Shown here one piece after another: positions 1-14,084 of a stretch of 64,000 bases of DNA (the first letter of the stretch is position 1; the number at the start of each line of letters is the position of its first letter). Both the position numbers and the translations under genes were made by a program. Below the pieces are notes generated by a model. That model searched no databases and was not told where the DNA came from. It saw only the letters and a list, made by a program, of their open reading frames with translations. The stretch spans positions 20,807,501 to 20,871,500 of the forward strand of contig NC_079881.1 in assembly GCF_029227915.1 (NCBI RefSeq), read 5' to 3'. Source of the DNA: Hydractinia symbiolongicarpus (taxonomy: Eukaryota; Cnidaria; Hydrozoa; Anthoathecata; Hydractiniidae).

Positions 1-454
1 CACAGTGGTATGGAATTATTAACAAAACATCACATAGCACTCCATTTTCTTGCCCACTACATTTCAGCTTCAGCTATCTAGCTATGGCGCTTTAGTTTCG
101 TAGTCGTGTCTAATGTCAACTGGAACATCTAGAACATAGCCATGAATAATAGCCATCATTTCAAGACCATAAATCTTATATAATAATACGGAGTGTATGT
201 GACTGTCATAGTGGATATCGTCATTTTCCTTTGATGTCGCCGAAATTTTCTTGAAGTCACCGAAAAAAGTATGTCTCAAATGTTAAATTTTATGACGTTA
301 CGGCGCAACGTCAATAACACTAATTTAACTTGGAAACGAGGTGGTGACGTCAATGATTTTTCACCGCGTGGGTAAGTAGGGACCATCTAGGACCAATTTC
401 GGTAATTTTCCCAAACCTGGGTCCCCGTGTCCGTTTCAGAATTTAAACCACCAT

Positions 455-757
455 ATCTCCGTAACTGTTTGTCAAAAGTACATGATCCTATACATTTTCT
501 TGATCAGCGTTTAAAGACCTATACGTTAAAGGCAACAGGTATACAAATTTCTAAAAAATAATTTTGCGTGTTTTCGCGGATCTTTGCTGACGTCAGCATA
601 ATTTTATACCCTTATATATTATTAACCGTTCATCAAAATCACATGATCACATACATTCTCTTCATGAGCGTGTCGAGCTCTACACAATAAAGACAACCGA
701 TAAACTAAATTTCGTCAATTTGTTTTCGCATATGCACTGCTGACATCAGCAAAAGGT
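455..757. repeat. Diverged tandem repeat, two ~150-bp units with TGACGTCA core
   Basis: Two successive blocks (about 455-600 and 619-757) share the same order of short matches: a CATGATC core, ATACATT, TCTT, AAAGACA/GGCAAC, AAATTTC, TTTTCGC, and end in GCTGACGTCAGC (586-597, a perfect palindrome) or GCTGACATCAGC (739-750). Further TGACGT motifs lie just upstream (near 292 and 344). This looks like an old tandem duplication, possibly of a mobile element end or an enhancer with CRE-type sites. Confidence 0.45.
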
Positions 758-3700
758 CTAAAATAACCAATTTTTACATTGTCCCTCCTGCCTAAGTGGA
801 TTTCTCCGCGGGCCTTATCGACTAGTTATATAATAATAAAAAAACTAGGAATTAAAAAAAAAGGTTGCGAAGCATTTCGCAAGTTGCAAGCAAAATTAAA
901 CTATCCAATACTTTGTCCCTAGCGCTTCTAGTTTCTTTGGCGCTAACATCTTCCGAAATACATCAAAATTGAATATCATATAGAAGAACCCTGGGGACGA
1001 GGTAAGAAAATGAACGCTCTGCAAAACAATTCGTTGCGCAAAAACAGGGGTTTTTTTTGCGAATAGACTGCGCGAGTACTTGATGTGCGTGGGATATTCT
1101 TTTCAAAATGTGCGAGAAAATTAGATTACGCGAAACTAACAAAAACGAATAACGCGTGTTAAAATTTTGTACCCCCTTTTCCCACAGAATGATAAAAGTA
1201 AAGAGCGCAATACAAAATTACACTTTTGGCAGTATTCCGAAAGATATGTAACACATCGAGTTGTACAACCCGCAGAAGTTGGTCCTAACGTTAACGATTT
1301 CGTAAATGACCTTACAACAAAACAGTATTTTTTTCACGTAAAAATACCGGCATTAGAAGCCAGAGAATCTTCTGGAACGAATTTCGAAAACTCACGGGAA
1401 ACAATTAAAACAAAAACAAACAAATCAAAACAGTTTTTTAACTCAAGATTTATTAAATAGCTTCAAATTTGGGCAGAAAAAAAATAACAGTTTCGCCTTC
1501 TTTTCACCACACGCATTAGAAGATTATCACTCACTCCCATTGCACACAATCTAAAAGAAAAAGAAAACACTTTCATATAGTGAAGCTTCCAGTGCCTTTA
1601 ACGGATGGCCAAGTCAATGGAATTGAAAGCACTGTTTTTCATCTCATAAATAATTAAGGCTAATTCGGAAAAGTATAAAAGAAAAAAACTAAACAATTTG
1701 GCAACTTTACTAATTTTATATGCAAAGTTCCAACCATACCAAGTGTTTATTTTTTCAGAATTTGATTGATGCAAGGCCAAGGGAAATTAAATAAGTTTAT
1801 TGCCCTAGACCCATTTAAAAACATATGCTTCTCATCATTCAGTTTTTTTTCAACCAACATTAATGTAATCACCCAGAGGAAATTATAATGTCTCTTGTGT
1901 GTGTTTTAGAAGCTGAGTACACAAATACACAAATATTACAAGTGCTGAACTTTGGCAATCATATTTTGCAATCAGACCCTTTTAAAACCTATGCTGAATC
2001 ATGTCAATTATTAAATTCAGCACTAATAGAAAAGCACCTTGGATAGGATTCTTTGTTGGATGAATAAAATGACTGACAAATGGTTTATCGTGAATGAAAT
2101 AGTAATTTTTACACAAATAATTTAAAAAAAATGAACTTTGTTATGTGGTTGTTCTCAAACACACTTGGGCGGTGGACAAGAAACTGTGATGTAATTTCTC
2201 TTGGCCTATTATTCCTGAGAATATTCTAAAATAAGAGGGTGTCAATAAGCTGCAAACGGCCACATATATAAGGGCGAGTTTGGGCAACTTTTCCAATTAA
2301 ATTAGTGATTGTCTTCCCAAACCGCCAGCACTTTCCCGAACTTGCCTGGAGCATTTCCAAAATTCAATTCCTTGTAACATACCTTGTGGACGATAGTTGG
2401 AAAAAGATGCTTTAAGAGAAAGGAGTTAATAAAGATAAAAGTTATCAAGTAAATTTTATCAAAAACCATCAAAAACAGTTCACTTAGTTTATTTTATGGT
2501 CTATGCAGGTTTTTTCGGGTGAATACTTCAATTTTTTTGCTAAATGCTAAACTTGCCCAAAAACGCCTGCGCGTTATACGGCGCATGCAGCTTATCAGCA
2601 CCCTTGTTCTAAAATTACAAGCAGTTTTGAAGATGGCCATGCCGTTTAGAGGACGTGTGCGGCTTGGGCATCCTTGAAGTTCTGTTTAATGACAGTTTTA
2701 ATGTTTTAATGTCGTTTTAAACCTTGTTCTCAGGGAGGGTGTACGGACAACTAATTCCTATTGACAATTACATTGCTGTTGGTTTGATAGCAAAGGTGGA
2801 TATTATTTTAGTTACTGTAACAGGTTACTTATATAATAAATAAAAAGCTGTGATAAAAAACGGTTGGCCAGCTCACTCTAGCACCCAGAGCTATTTGTTT
2901 TGTCTGCGCCCTAGCTACAGGTTTTCCTATATCTGGCTATCAGTTAGGTAGTAATACAGCTTCTCCATATGTATTCTACAAATTACTTTCAATTCTTTTA
3001 TACAAAACTGAGCTGTAGCTACCTTTCGTGTGATTAAGCCTTACCTTGATTTGGATAAAACCAATTAAAATTGATAATATTGTATTCTTACATCTTCTTA
3101 GAAACAATAAAATAAAACACAGCTCGGCGCGTTATAATTGTACAAATTACTTCAATATTTCTTTAGGAAAGGGTACCTTAAACAGGAACTTTCCAATCCA
3201 ACTAAAATCTCCAGAAAAAGCACAGCAACAAAAAAGCTTAAAATGCACAAGTAAAGTCGATTAGAAACAGGACTAGCAATAAATTATTTCAAAAGAAGAA
3301 AACCGTTTTAATACTATTATGTTTCATTAAAATAATAGTACTAGAAGCAAAATTGCAAAATAAATAATTAATTATTTATACAATAATTAGCTATAATACA
3401 AAGAAATAAGGCACATTTTGGGTCTGTAAAATATACGTGTCTAAAATGCCAACTACCGTTTCTTGTTAACGGCATATTCCTCTTTGTGTGTTCAAGTTCG
3501 GCGGACGGATAATCTGGACCAAAAGACAGTGGGGGGCAAAATCCGGGGGTGGGGGGGGGGTACGAGCCGTACTTATTGCATTCTTTACTAAACTTATACT
3601 TTAACCCCTCGGTCCAAACTTATTTGTTTTATTAGAAAAAAAATACCCTAGCTGCATGTGCAAAAATATCAGTCCTAATTCTTTACGCTGATTTTATATA

Positions 3701-4240
3701 CTTTTTTTTCTATCGAAGTTTTGAGAATCTCAATAATTCCCTTGGTATACCTCGCGTGTAGCAAACGTGCTCCACAATTTCGCTTCGCAAAAATTGAAAT
3801 AGCAGCCAAGTCACATCGAACTTTGAGACGGGGGTTCGATATAAACAAAAAACGCATTTTCTCCAGTTTTGTTATACAGGAGAGTTAGGAATAAGAATAG
3901 AAATTGAAAGTATACTTTCAATATAAACTAATTTTAAGTGAGACCACCTGCTAAGTCTTGCACTTTCTCTGTTTGCGCCAAGCGTACATTTCCCTCGTCG
4001 AAATATGAATACATTGTTTGTCGTTTAAAAAAGTTTCATTTAAAAAACAAACTTCTGGTACTTAACAATCACTAACTGCCCAGATACCATCTGTCTTAGG
4101 CAATATAGGTGCCGAATTCGACGATTTAAAATAAGTGCCATCACGCACAATAATAAAGTCCTTGTTTTAAGCTGAATTTCTGAACACGGCAAAAAGTCAC
4201 GTGACTAAACAGCCTACTGCAATAATAGTCTGTCTGCGCA

Positions 4241-4260
4241 CCCCCCCCCCCCCCCCCCCC
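4241..4260. repeat. Poly(C) homopolymer
   Basis: Twenty uninterrupted C residues followed by TCCC. Similar G/C runs occur near 3548-3560, 25222-25234, 30490-30508 and 62404-62418. Such runs are slippage-prone and may be misassembled in length. Confidence 0.9.
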
Positions 4261-4350
4261 TCCCGCGCTGAGATAGAAAATCATGCTACGGAAACACGCA
4301 TATATTTATTTATATATTTTTATCCACTTTTTTGCGATTGATAAATTTAA

Positions 4351-4390
4351 AGGACGGGTGAAACGTGTATTTTTTTACGGGTTAACGACT
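4351..4390 (+). mobile_element. Helitron-like 3' end fragment
   Basis: The segment GGACGGGTGAAACGTG ... ACGGGTTAACGACT resembles the 3' end of the Helitron-like copy at 28293-28442 (GGACGGGTGAACCCGTGG, T-rich loop, CCACGGGTTAACGACTAG) but is diverged, with CTGT in place of the terminal CTAG. Confidence 0.45.
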
Positions 4391-6620
4391 GTTTATTGTG
4401 AATGTTGAACTTACATTTTCTTACTTTCTTGTTGCAAAACTCTTTTATTCCGTTGTTTCATTAAAACATATGATTAAGCTATTTTTAAACGTCTTATGCT
4501 AAATTCGAAATAAATAAAAAACTTAGCTAACTGACGTAGCTATATCAAACTTAACGCAGCGTTTTGCGTTGCCCGATGCTGAAATAAGCATTTTTCATTG
4601 CTATCCTGGAATCACCTGTTATTTTTTTCTAGTTTATACACAAATAATCCGAATTTCAAAATTTAATGTGAACACAAAAATGCAAATTTCAACTAAAGGA
4701 ACTGCGATTTCAGTGTGAATTTAGGTAAGTGGGAAAATATTGCAGCAAAGTGGATATAGAAACCTGTAGCTAATGTTAGTTACACAACTGGATGCGTCGG
4801 TTCACGTACAAAGTATTAATCAGCTAATTAATATGTAATCAATGACGCCGACCATAAAAAAGATTACCTGGGTCAAATATATTGTTTTTGTGGCTGAAAA
4901 AAAATTTAAATAGTCTTACAATTTCGTGTGCTATAGAGAGTGATTTTAATAATATAGAATATGTGAGGACGAAGTTGTATCCATGTTATATTCTCTTTGG
5001 TATATCCATTCTGTAAACAAATTCAAAAGAAAAAGCATATAAAATATCTTTGCGCGAAATACGTCTAGTATCTTTTTCTTTTGATCTGATGAGATTGCAT
5101 TCAATTGTTTATAGAGATTTTGTTTGTTGTGCAGCTTAAGACAACAGAGATCCTTGTTAGAACTTGATTGACACTTTTTTTAACGAGCATAACAAGGTCG
5201 GATTTAATGTTTACAATAATACACAAACAAATTGGAATGTCCTTAAAGTGGACACTATCAAGACAATAAATTTTTCTACCACTTGACCTTTAAATTTAAT
5301 ATAAATTTGTTTAAGAGCAATGGTGAAAGGTAGGCCGCAGTTATTGGGAAAGAGTTAAAGGCAATTGGCTGCACGTCCATGTCATGGTATCATAAACTTT
5401 TGAGATTGATTTCTTTACGTCAATTTTAGTGTCTGTTTTAAAGAGTTTGCTTTGTAATAAATGCTTAGAATGGTTGTCCGGGACAAAATACACAATTTGT
5501 CTAATAGGGATGTTCGCTTTAGTGAATGCCCGAGTTAATGAATGCCTGCTTTAGAGAATGCTTGCTTTAGGGAAATTGCACTCCATTTAATACTCTAGCC
5601 GAGATGATGGAAAACAATGAAAAATCAACATAGGTGATAGAATACAATTTCTGTACAGCTTTTTCTTACCCCTTAAAGGGCGGGTCCCATAGTTGGACTG
5701 GCATAGCTTGCAAGAATTAGGCTTTCACACAAAGTTTTCCATACGATTTAGAAGGATGAATTGGTGGTATTGTTTTTAACCATCAACCATCAACCAGCTG
5801 TTTATGTTTCAAGAAGCTGATTATTGATGACGTACAAAATTGGTCTTTTCAATAACGAACCGTCATTTAAAGTTTCAATTACAACTTTCTAAAATTATAA
5901 TTGTCCTCTTACCACGCACTTTCTACAGCCTTTTTTTCCGCAATGTAAAAATGTTTTAATTGTTCCATTTACAGCAAAAGATGGATCAAAATGTTTGTTA
6001 AGCTGTACCTAAGATAGTTTTTATATCATTTACACATAATTAACCTTGTAACGTTCCCACACAAAGGTTTCGAGTGACTACTTGTGCCAAATTATTAGCA
6101 TTATAAGAATATCTTTCAAATTACAAATAAACCTTGTATTAAACTGATAGTTAATTATCGGTGTTTATGTGAAACACTTAATCGCCCTTTATGGGCTTGT
6201 ATGGAAACTTAAAATGGTCAGCCAAAAAACAGTAAATTAGCATCAGATTAGAGTGACTATCATTTTGCCGTGTAGTAGTGGTAAATACATACCTGAACAA
6301 GATATTACACCGCTGTACGTGAACAGGTATTTTACATTTCTGATTGTCTTTAATTCCATCATTACAGCTTGCCGTTTTGTTATCTCACAATAAATCAATT
6401 TTCTTCCTTTTTTATACGTCTATTTTAGTGTCGGTTTCAAAGAGGGTGCTTTGCGATAATTTTTTAGTGGACTTCGAGGTGTGCTCGCAACTAATGTACA
6501 TCCAAGTCCTTTTAAATTGATTTGAGATAACCTTACAAGAAGTAAACCAATGCTTTTTGTTTCTATCAACAATTAATACCTAGCGACAGTTTGTATAGAT
6601 TATCTAATAATCATTGTAAT

Positions 6621-6690
6621 GCATAGATGGTGTAGTGCTATCGTATTTGACTTGTAATTATAAGCTTCCAAGTTCGAGACGCGCTTTGAA
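6621..6690 (+). repeat. tRNA-like segment, possible SINE head
   Basis: A box-A-like TGGTGTAGTGC (about 6628-6638) is followed about 33 nt later by a box-B-like AAGTTCGAGAC (about 6670-6680), the spacing expected for an internal RNA polymerase III promoter. The acceptor and T stems do not pair well, so a functional tRNA is unlikely; a tRNA-derived SINE head or a tRNA pseudogene fits better. Confidence 0.35.
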
Positions 6691-6961
6691 TGTAGTTTTA
6701 TCATCTTATTTAGCAAAAGCCAGCCGTTAAAAAAAATCATCACAGACGTTTAACTTTTTGTTACTGATTGGCTAAAAGGAGAGACGTAAATACTATATCT
6801 CATATTTTACATAAAAATATGACCGCGCAAAAACTTCAGGAGTCTGGGTAAGTGAGAGGAAAAGCTACAGATGTTTAATAGAATATATCAAAATTTAGAA
6901 AAATAATTTTAATTGTTCTCGCGTAATTGCGTCTGTTTGTCTGTGTAAAGCAAATTAAACA

Positions 6962-7004
6962 TCTATATTATAATGGTCCTATATATCCACGGGCTAACGA
7001 TTAG
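6962..7004 (+). mobile_element. 43-bp mini Helitron-like element
   Basis: Starts TCTATATTATAATGG after an A and ends CCACGGGCTAACGATTAG before a T. These are the two termini of the 150-bp family at 28293-28442 with nearly all internal sequence removed; the 5' half of the terminal hairpin is also lost. The A/T insertion context is kept. Confidence 0.5.
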
Positions 7005-7791
7005 TGTTTACAAAAACATTCCGTATTTTACAAAATTAATATTTATTAAAAAAAGAACATACTCTAACTTAATTAATGATGCAGTTATGGTAAATTGACT
7101 TTTATTGTTTGTTTCCTTTGTTTTTTTAATCCTACTAGATTTCATCAAAAATGTTTTAAGTATTCCCGCCTTTAATTGAAATTTACAGTATATTTTTCGA
7201 CGAAGAGAACATTGATTTCTTTCGTATTTCGATTTATTTTGGAGTCATTTCTTGAGATTTTCCGCACTAATTATAAAATAATTAAAAAGCGTCGAACAAT
7301 ATGACATATGAAGGTGTAGAAAATAATCAGATAAAAATATCATAACTCAAAAAAAAAACATTCCATATTGTACACTGTATCGTGTGATAACTAATACATA
7401 TTAAAAAAACACGTTGCACTTTTATTAACAGCTTGGGCTTCTTCCAACATTGCCTATTTAGGATAGTAGCTTGAACCATTCTTTAGCATCAATAGTATTA
7501 ATGAACAGACTTTTAAGGCCACGAAACCATTAAAGACACGATTTAGCTGCATCTGTTTTAGCTAGGAACTTAAACTTAACAGTCTTTTTCATTTTTTAAA
7601 CCTCGATGAATCCGTCTTAATCAAACAGCATACAAAATTACCTAACATGGAGCGATTATGATCACAAAAGACCTATGATATAATAGATAATAGGTGATTT
7701 TTGTCCTACTTTAACCTTAGTTCTCCTACACTCAACAACATTATTATTTAACTAGCACATGTCCAACACATGAAGCAATATATGCACCACG

Positions 7792-7837
7792 CATAAATAA
7801 ATGTGTGTCCCACACATAAATAAATGTGTGTCCCACA
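7792..7837. repeat. 23-bp direct tandem duplication
   Basis: Two perfect adjacent copies of a 23-bp unit (CATAAATAAATGTGTGTCCC plus ACA), at 7792-7814 and 7815-7837. Confidence 0.85.
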
Positions 7838-10800
7838 CACAAATAACAAAACCTCTAATTATTGTTTCAATCAGTTTAAGCAAACGCCGCATGACATTTG
7901 CGCTCAATGCAACTTTCTATATATCTATTTACAAGAAAATGTGTGGGCATAAAACCCATGTTATATTTCCTGTTTGATATATTCATTTATTAATTGTCTG
8001 ATAACGACAAGATTTTCCACCTACTACTTCAAAATCCAAAAAGGTAATGTTGTCACTGATTTACATTAGATAAAACCAGTCCAAATGACCTCAACTTTCA
8101 CTGTTTTTTGACAACCATAAGAATACTAATTTTTATCACTTAACCCTTATCAGTTTAAAAGTTCATACAACTAGTCTAGAAATCAAGAGCACAGAGACAC
8201 AGTTATTATTTTAGTATTTAAGACTAGCTTAAGGTCTAGTTGCAACATCCGATTTTATATTCTAAAAATCAAATATTTTATTCTCACTATTTACTTCACT
8301 CTATTTATCGGACAGGAGAAGGAAGTAAAATCAAAAGTGTAGCTAGCTAATACATAAACTTAATAAACTTATTCTGCATTTATACATAGCTCTTGAAATG
8401 TTTGAAAATGTGCATGGATATTCTTACTGAGAAGATGTAAATGACAAACATTCGCATCTTGACATCACAAAGCTATGTACACGTTTAGTGCGGAATAACA
8501 TCAATATTGAAATTTCTTTCGATTATTGAAATAATTGAGAATTGTTACGAGGGTTTCACCGACCTTATGTTTTAAAAAAGGGCGCGCCAAAATTAAATGC
8601 TGAGACTTAAACTGCCGCCCCATATGGTAATAACAATAATCAAATAATCAAAAAAACAGCAAAAAGGAAAATCTCTAACTAATACACTCTTCTATAAACG
8701 GGCAAATGTAACTACCGTTGTTAAAAGACAGCTTTAGGTTCTTCGCAATCAACCAAGAAACAAATCAGCAAAAACTGATAATTATTTACAAATAAAAATT
8801 TTCATCCGTATTGTTACGTCAAAAAGATGTAAACTTAATTTTCACATTTCTACATTTAAAATTCCAAATTTGTCACTTTAAATTCTCCTATTTAGTTCAA
8901 ATAATCATATGTAAGTTTAACTTGCCAACACAATTGGCTTATTCGGTATGTATAGTGTTAATGAGGTAAGGCCATTTAGTAAAAAAAAATTAATTAAATT
9001 TTAGTAGGGGATCACTGCAGTGGCATGTCATTTAAGGAAATGAAGCATTATTACAAAAAAACGTGTCCCCTTCGCTTTTTTATTCACCCCTCTCTCCTTC
9101 CCCCTCCCACAGTTATTTCCACAAATTTTAACCATCTCTCTCTGTTTATTTGTTAGTTCAAAGTATTTTATGCATTTTGCTTAAGTTACATAACATTTTT
9201 TATATAGTTAGTTTCTCATTATACCATTCTTTATATAGTTTCTCATTATAACCCTTGTAAAAATAATGATGGTAATTGTTTTTCAGGTTACCTATTAATA
9301 TCCTTGTTTGTATTACAACTCAAGCTATTTGCGAATCAAATATGGTTTAAGGTAAAACAAAGCGCAGTATCGATATCATTGGCTCTGTACGCTAAAACCA
9401 GTTTAAAACTCGCAAACAGTGTGAAAATTCCTGCTTTTTTGTGTCATCACACAACATTTAAATAATAGTTAAATGAATATTAATATACCTCCATGATATA
9501 AAGTAATTTCCTAAAGGAGAGGCGAACAGCGTGGGCACGGCTGCTGATTGAAAAATTCATGATGCCAGAGTTAATTTCAAAGGCCAGATACGCTGGTCTG
9601 GAAAGTTACGTAAAACATCTGTTCAAAGGGAGTTTGTTACAAAATACCATTTTTTCTTTCATCCATGAATGTGAGTTATTATATAGTTCAGTATTTTTAC
9701 ACACTTGCCAAACTGGTGGTTATATTCAGAAACAATATTACATCTTTCTGTATTGTGATGGCCACGCGTCGATGATCACACTGTTTTATTAAAAATAATA
9801 CACTAGCTAAAGATCACAATAGCAAAATTGCTATCAGTTGCATAACACGACCAAAATTTTTATTACTGAACTAATTCATGAGTAAATATAAAGAAAATAA
9901 AGATTTGTAAACAAAGCTGAAACCGTTGCACGTTCCATTTGTTGTTGAAAGTTTCCGCTTTGTGTATTTATCGAATTTGACGCCATCTCATCACAACAAA
10001 CTTCATTGTTGGAAGCTGGAAGTATGTTGTGAAAAAAGCGAACCAAATAACGAAAAAAATGTTATTATTGGCCATGACAGATGTTTATAAAGTTCCAAGA
10101 AATATTAACAAAGGTTATAAAATGCTGGAGCTACGATTGTATGTAAAATATTTTGGGTTATCTTCAGTAAAAGATTTTATTTTTTATGTTTATTGGTAAG
10201 TACATCTTAAATTTGCTTCTTCTGGCCACATACAGCCATGAAAACTTTGTAAAAATGTTACTGAATATGGATATTCAGTTATGAAACATAGTTATTTGTG
10301 TGTGGTTATAGTAGTTATGTTATTAGATTTAAGGATTTAGAAGTTCCTTAATTTTTGCTTCCTCGCTTAAAATTTATTTTGTGGCTGCCACAAAAAAATT
10401 CTTCGTTCGCCTCTCCTTTAAGTACTTCTTGTGTTCAGTATTTCTCGATATTCTTAATAATGCAAAATCGATAGTAAAGGCAAGGATTATAAAAAAAAGA
10501 GGGTACAAAGTTTTTATACCGCAAGTTTATAAAAAATGTCCGAAGTTTAAACGTCCAAATCCATCTTCCACAAAATTTTATTCTTATCTTTTTGATGTAA
10601 TTAACAGCAGACCTTTTCACCTTTCCCTTTACATCTATATTTTTCTCATACGCAGCTTATAATGTGTCATTATAATTCGATAAAAGGCAATTAGCTAGGC
10701 GGAGCTAACACACTTGAGGTAATACCGGATATTATCAAGATATCAATTAGAAAATTGTGGAAAAAACATTTTTATGGTATTTTAATATAGATACGAACTT

Positions 10801-13524
10801 TTATTAAATGTGGTATGCTGAAAAAAGGACTTGAGGTAAGTTCTTGTGTATCGCATTTCAAAGGAATAACGGATTGTTTGCTTTGTCCTAGAAGAATTCT
10901 TTGAGAGTCTCAGAGAACAACCATTTTTTGCATTTATAAGGTTACATTTTTTTCAGATTTTTTTATTCTACTACGTAAAGTTAAAAATATTATGCTAGAT
11001 TTTTATTACTCTAGTATGTAAAGCTAAAAACATTCCGCTAGACTCTTGCAAAGTTTAGTGGGAATAAGCACACATTCATGGATGTAAAAATCAGGTTTGA
11101 CAACGTTGCAACGATTTTATACATTTGCGCAGAAAGTCTTTCGGATATTTTTATACGACACAGAGATAAAGTTAAACTTAGCAATGTAATATAGTCACAT
11201 GTTAGAGCATAACAGGTCAGGTCTTTGTCCTTTTACCGTATCAAGAAAATACCGCAAATGTCCTGTGCGTGATAACAATGTAGCGTTTTTCGAATTTAAG
11301 AATCGAATGTATTATGTAAACATTGATTTAAGTTTGTTTGCATTTTGTTATCACCCCACCAGGCTTGTTATATTTTGTTATAGCTAATGGGAAATTCTGG
11401 CATAAGTTACGACTCTATTGTTGCTTGGGAAGAATAAAAAAGTTCGGTTTACTATGCAGTAAGAAAGTACACATTTATAATCAAATTTTGTGCATTAAAT
11501 AAGTTTTTATATTTGGAACGAAACCATCAAGCTTGGACAAATTGATGGAATATTCTTAACTTCTGACCATATTTATGTGCGTGAAGAAAGCCTGTTCAAG
11601 CTCAAGACACAACAAGGAACTAAATATCTAAGAAAAAGCTGAGCTTTGAAAGTTAAAACAGCTAAGAAATCGTTTTAACCTAATTTTATTTCTTTACCAG
11701 ATAATCTAAACAACACACCTGCTTTTCTATATACAAAAGAAACAGCCTTCTTCACCTCGACTTTCTCTTTTCAGTTGTTTCCGTGAGATACGGCACACGC
11801 ATGCTGAACAGGGGGAACCGGGTATTATTATTAACCGATACGACCTCATGCGGCTTTAACGTGAACAGAAAACGAACCCCCGTTTTGCAATTTTTTTATC
11901 TTAGTAAGTTTTAGCGTAACGCCATGCTTTGGAGAGACAATGCTCAAGAAATAAGAAGGTTACCAGTGACTATTGTGCCATGGACTCACATGCTCACTTA
12001 CCGAGGGGAATTGATATAAAGGTTTTTAATCAGTTCAATTTCGTGTTACAAGATATTGTTTTTGTAAAACAAATAATTGATTGCGTATTTCCACCTTTCC
12101 AAAGATGGAGTTGTAGGTATTTTCTCCTAACATTTAGCCTACAATTATATTGAAGCCTGTAAAAATCTAAAAAAAACATGAAAAACGAACTATACCCTAT
12201 CATTCAACAAAAATAGAAGGTCACTTCGCTGAAAACAGCTCTTCGATTTAGAAAATGCAACAAAACAAACATTCTTTATTGGAAGTTTACATCATGACTG
12301 TTTCATTTAGATTGTGTTTGTTTGTTTGTTTGTTTTCACTAGTAAGGGTGTATCTTCTTCTGCTTTACTTAAAGATCGGACAAATGAATGCATAACAGTT
12401 TCGAAAGTAAGTTGGTGGTCTTATCAATAATTACTGATAAAAATTAGAAACATTGTAATTGCCGCGGAAACAGATTATCATACAATCATATCGGTATGTT
12501 CAAAAGATGAGCAACGATAATTATAAGATTTTAATAATAATAAAGGGCGATAAGCAATGAGTTTATGAATATCTTACAATTGTCGATAAATTTCGGACCA
12601 AGGTGTCGCCTGAATATTGCTTCAGCAAGTTTAATATGAGGTAAAGAAATAGTAAATCAGAAAAAAACAAGCGAGATGGAAATTCGGGGCATTATGTTTA
12701 TGGCCGCCCTTATATTACACCAAAGTAAAACTCGCAGTTGAGGGTACGTTACATTACGCACATGATATTTTACTTTGGGTTGAAATTTAATTGTATGCCG
12801 GAAGGAGCTCTTTTATAATCGACTTCTGTATATATGACTTTGAGGTAGCTATGACATTCGCATAGATATTATAACACCGGCTTGAAACTAATTAGGGTTT
12901 CCGAATATCGTGCTAAGTTATGGATATTAAGTAAACTAGATTAGACCACCTTGACCAGAAAATTATTATCACGGCCTGTCTCCATTTTTAACCTCGAATA
13001 GAATTCATTGTGCGGTCCTGATAGTCTTGAGAAATTGATTGGCGATTAAGCCTTCTATATATTAACTTTGATTGCGAACCAACTACACAGTTTTCTTTCT
13101 GTTCTTAATGTGGGTTGCACCAACACGAGAAAAGCGTTCGTGAAGTTAGTTAGCTTTCAAAATTGATGGACTTCCTGAAGTATCATATCTTCTTTTGCTT
13201 TTCCAACTACTAATGTGTTACAAAGGGGACTTTATTTTTGTTTCATCAAAGGAATGGTAGCTAGGAGTGTCGTAACTTATTATCTTTGCAGAAATCAATA
13301 CGTTATAATACGTTAAATTTGGGTGTGGCTTTGCTTTACTATTATTAACACAGCACAGTTTTTAATGATACTGTTATGAATGATTGTCCTGGGAAGGAAG
13401 GAGGTCCTAGTGCATTTAAACCTTTCATTTGTGCTACAGAAGCTATTCAAACAGAACAACAGCCACTTAACTAAACAACCACCTAAGATATCAATCCTAT
13501 TTTCATGCTGAAAGATAAGCAGAG

Positions 13525-13640
13525 AGGAACCATTTACTTTTTTATAGTCTTTGCCATGACTCATCCTGGGTTTAAACCCATAACCTTCCGCCCTGGAGGA
13601 CGCTCTACCACAAAGGCACCAGTCGGTTGAATAAATTTTG
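13525..13640 (-). repeat. tRNA-derived SINE-like sequence
   Basis: On the - strand the sequence reads GCCTTTGTGGTAGAGCGTCC, then AGGTTATGGGTTTAAACCCAG: a box A (GTGGTAGAGCG) and a box B (GGGTTTAAACCC, close to GGTTCRANNCC) at tRNA spacing. The T arm pairs as a palindrome, but the acceptor stem does not close, and the match runs on into a non-tRNA tail (GGATGAGTCATGGCAAAG). This is typical of a tRNA-derived SINE. Its exact 3' end is not visible. Confidence 0.5.
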
Positions 13641-14019
13641 TAACCGAAGAAAAATAACATTGCAAGTGCCATATATTTAGGATTTTTATAAAGTTTACGA
13701 CGAAATAAATGCTATTTTACATTCTTTTTTAAAAATATATTTTATTCATAAACCAAGTTTTTCGAACCACCACATTTTTAAATTTGTGCCTTGGTGATCT
13801 TTTCCTGCGTGGTCACATCCACGTTAATTAAAAGCTACCTTGTTTCACCATTTTTTCTGTGTCACACTGTTTACCCAATAACGCTTTCAAAATGTTCTTA
13901 CAATATTTTTCTCCTCCGTTTATCAAAGATCCAAAAAGATCATAAATGCACAAGTGTAAAATTATTTTTTACCAATGTTTATTCGATTTTAGATTCCTGA
14001 CAACCCGCTTTATAAAAGC

Positions 14020-14084
14020 TGGGATGAGCGAAACCTTTATAACAAGAAACGAGGTTCCTTGTTATAAAGGCTTCGCTCATCCCA
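14020..14084. repeat. Long near-perfect hairpin (27-bp arms, 11-nt loop)
   Basis: 14020-14046 pairs with 14058-14084 over 27 bp with one mismatch; the arms begin and end with TGGGATGAGCG/CGCTCATCCCA. The size is compatible with a small foldback element or a pre-miRNA-like hairpin; sequence alone does not decide. Confidence 0.6.

Noticed and set aside
13313-13672. 119-codon frame on the - strand
   Set aside because: Runs through a tRNA-derived SINE-like segment and simple AT-rich sequence; no conserved protein features.
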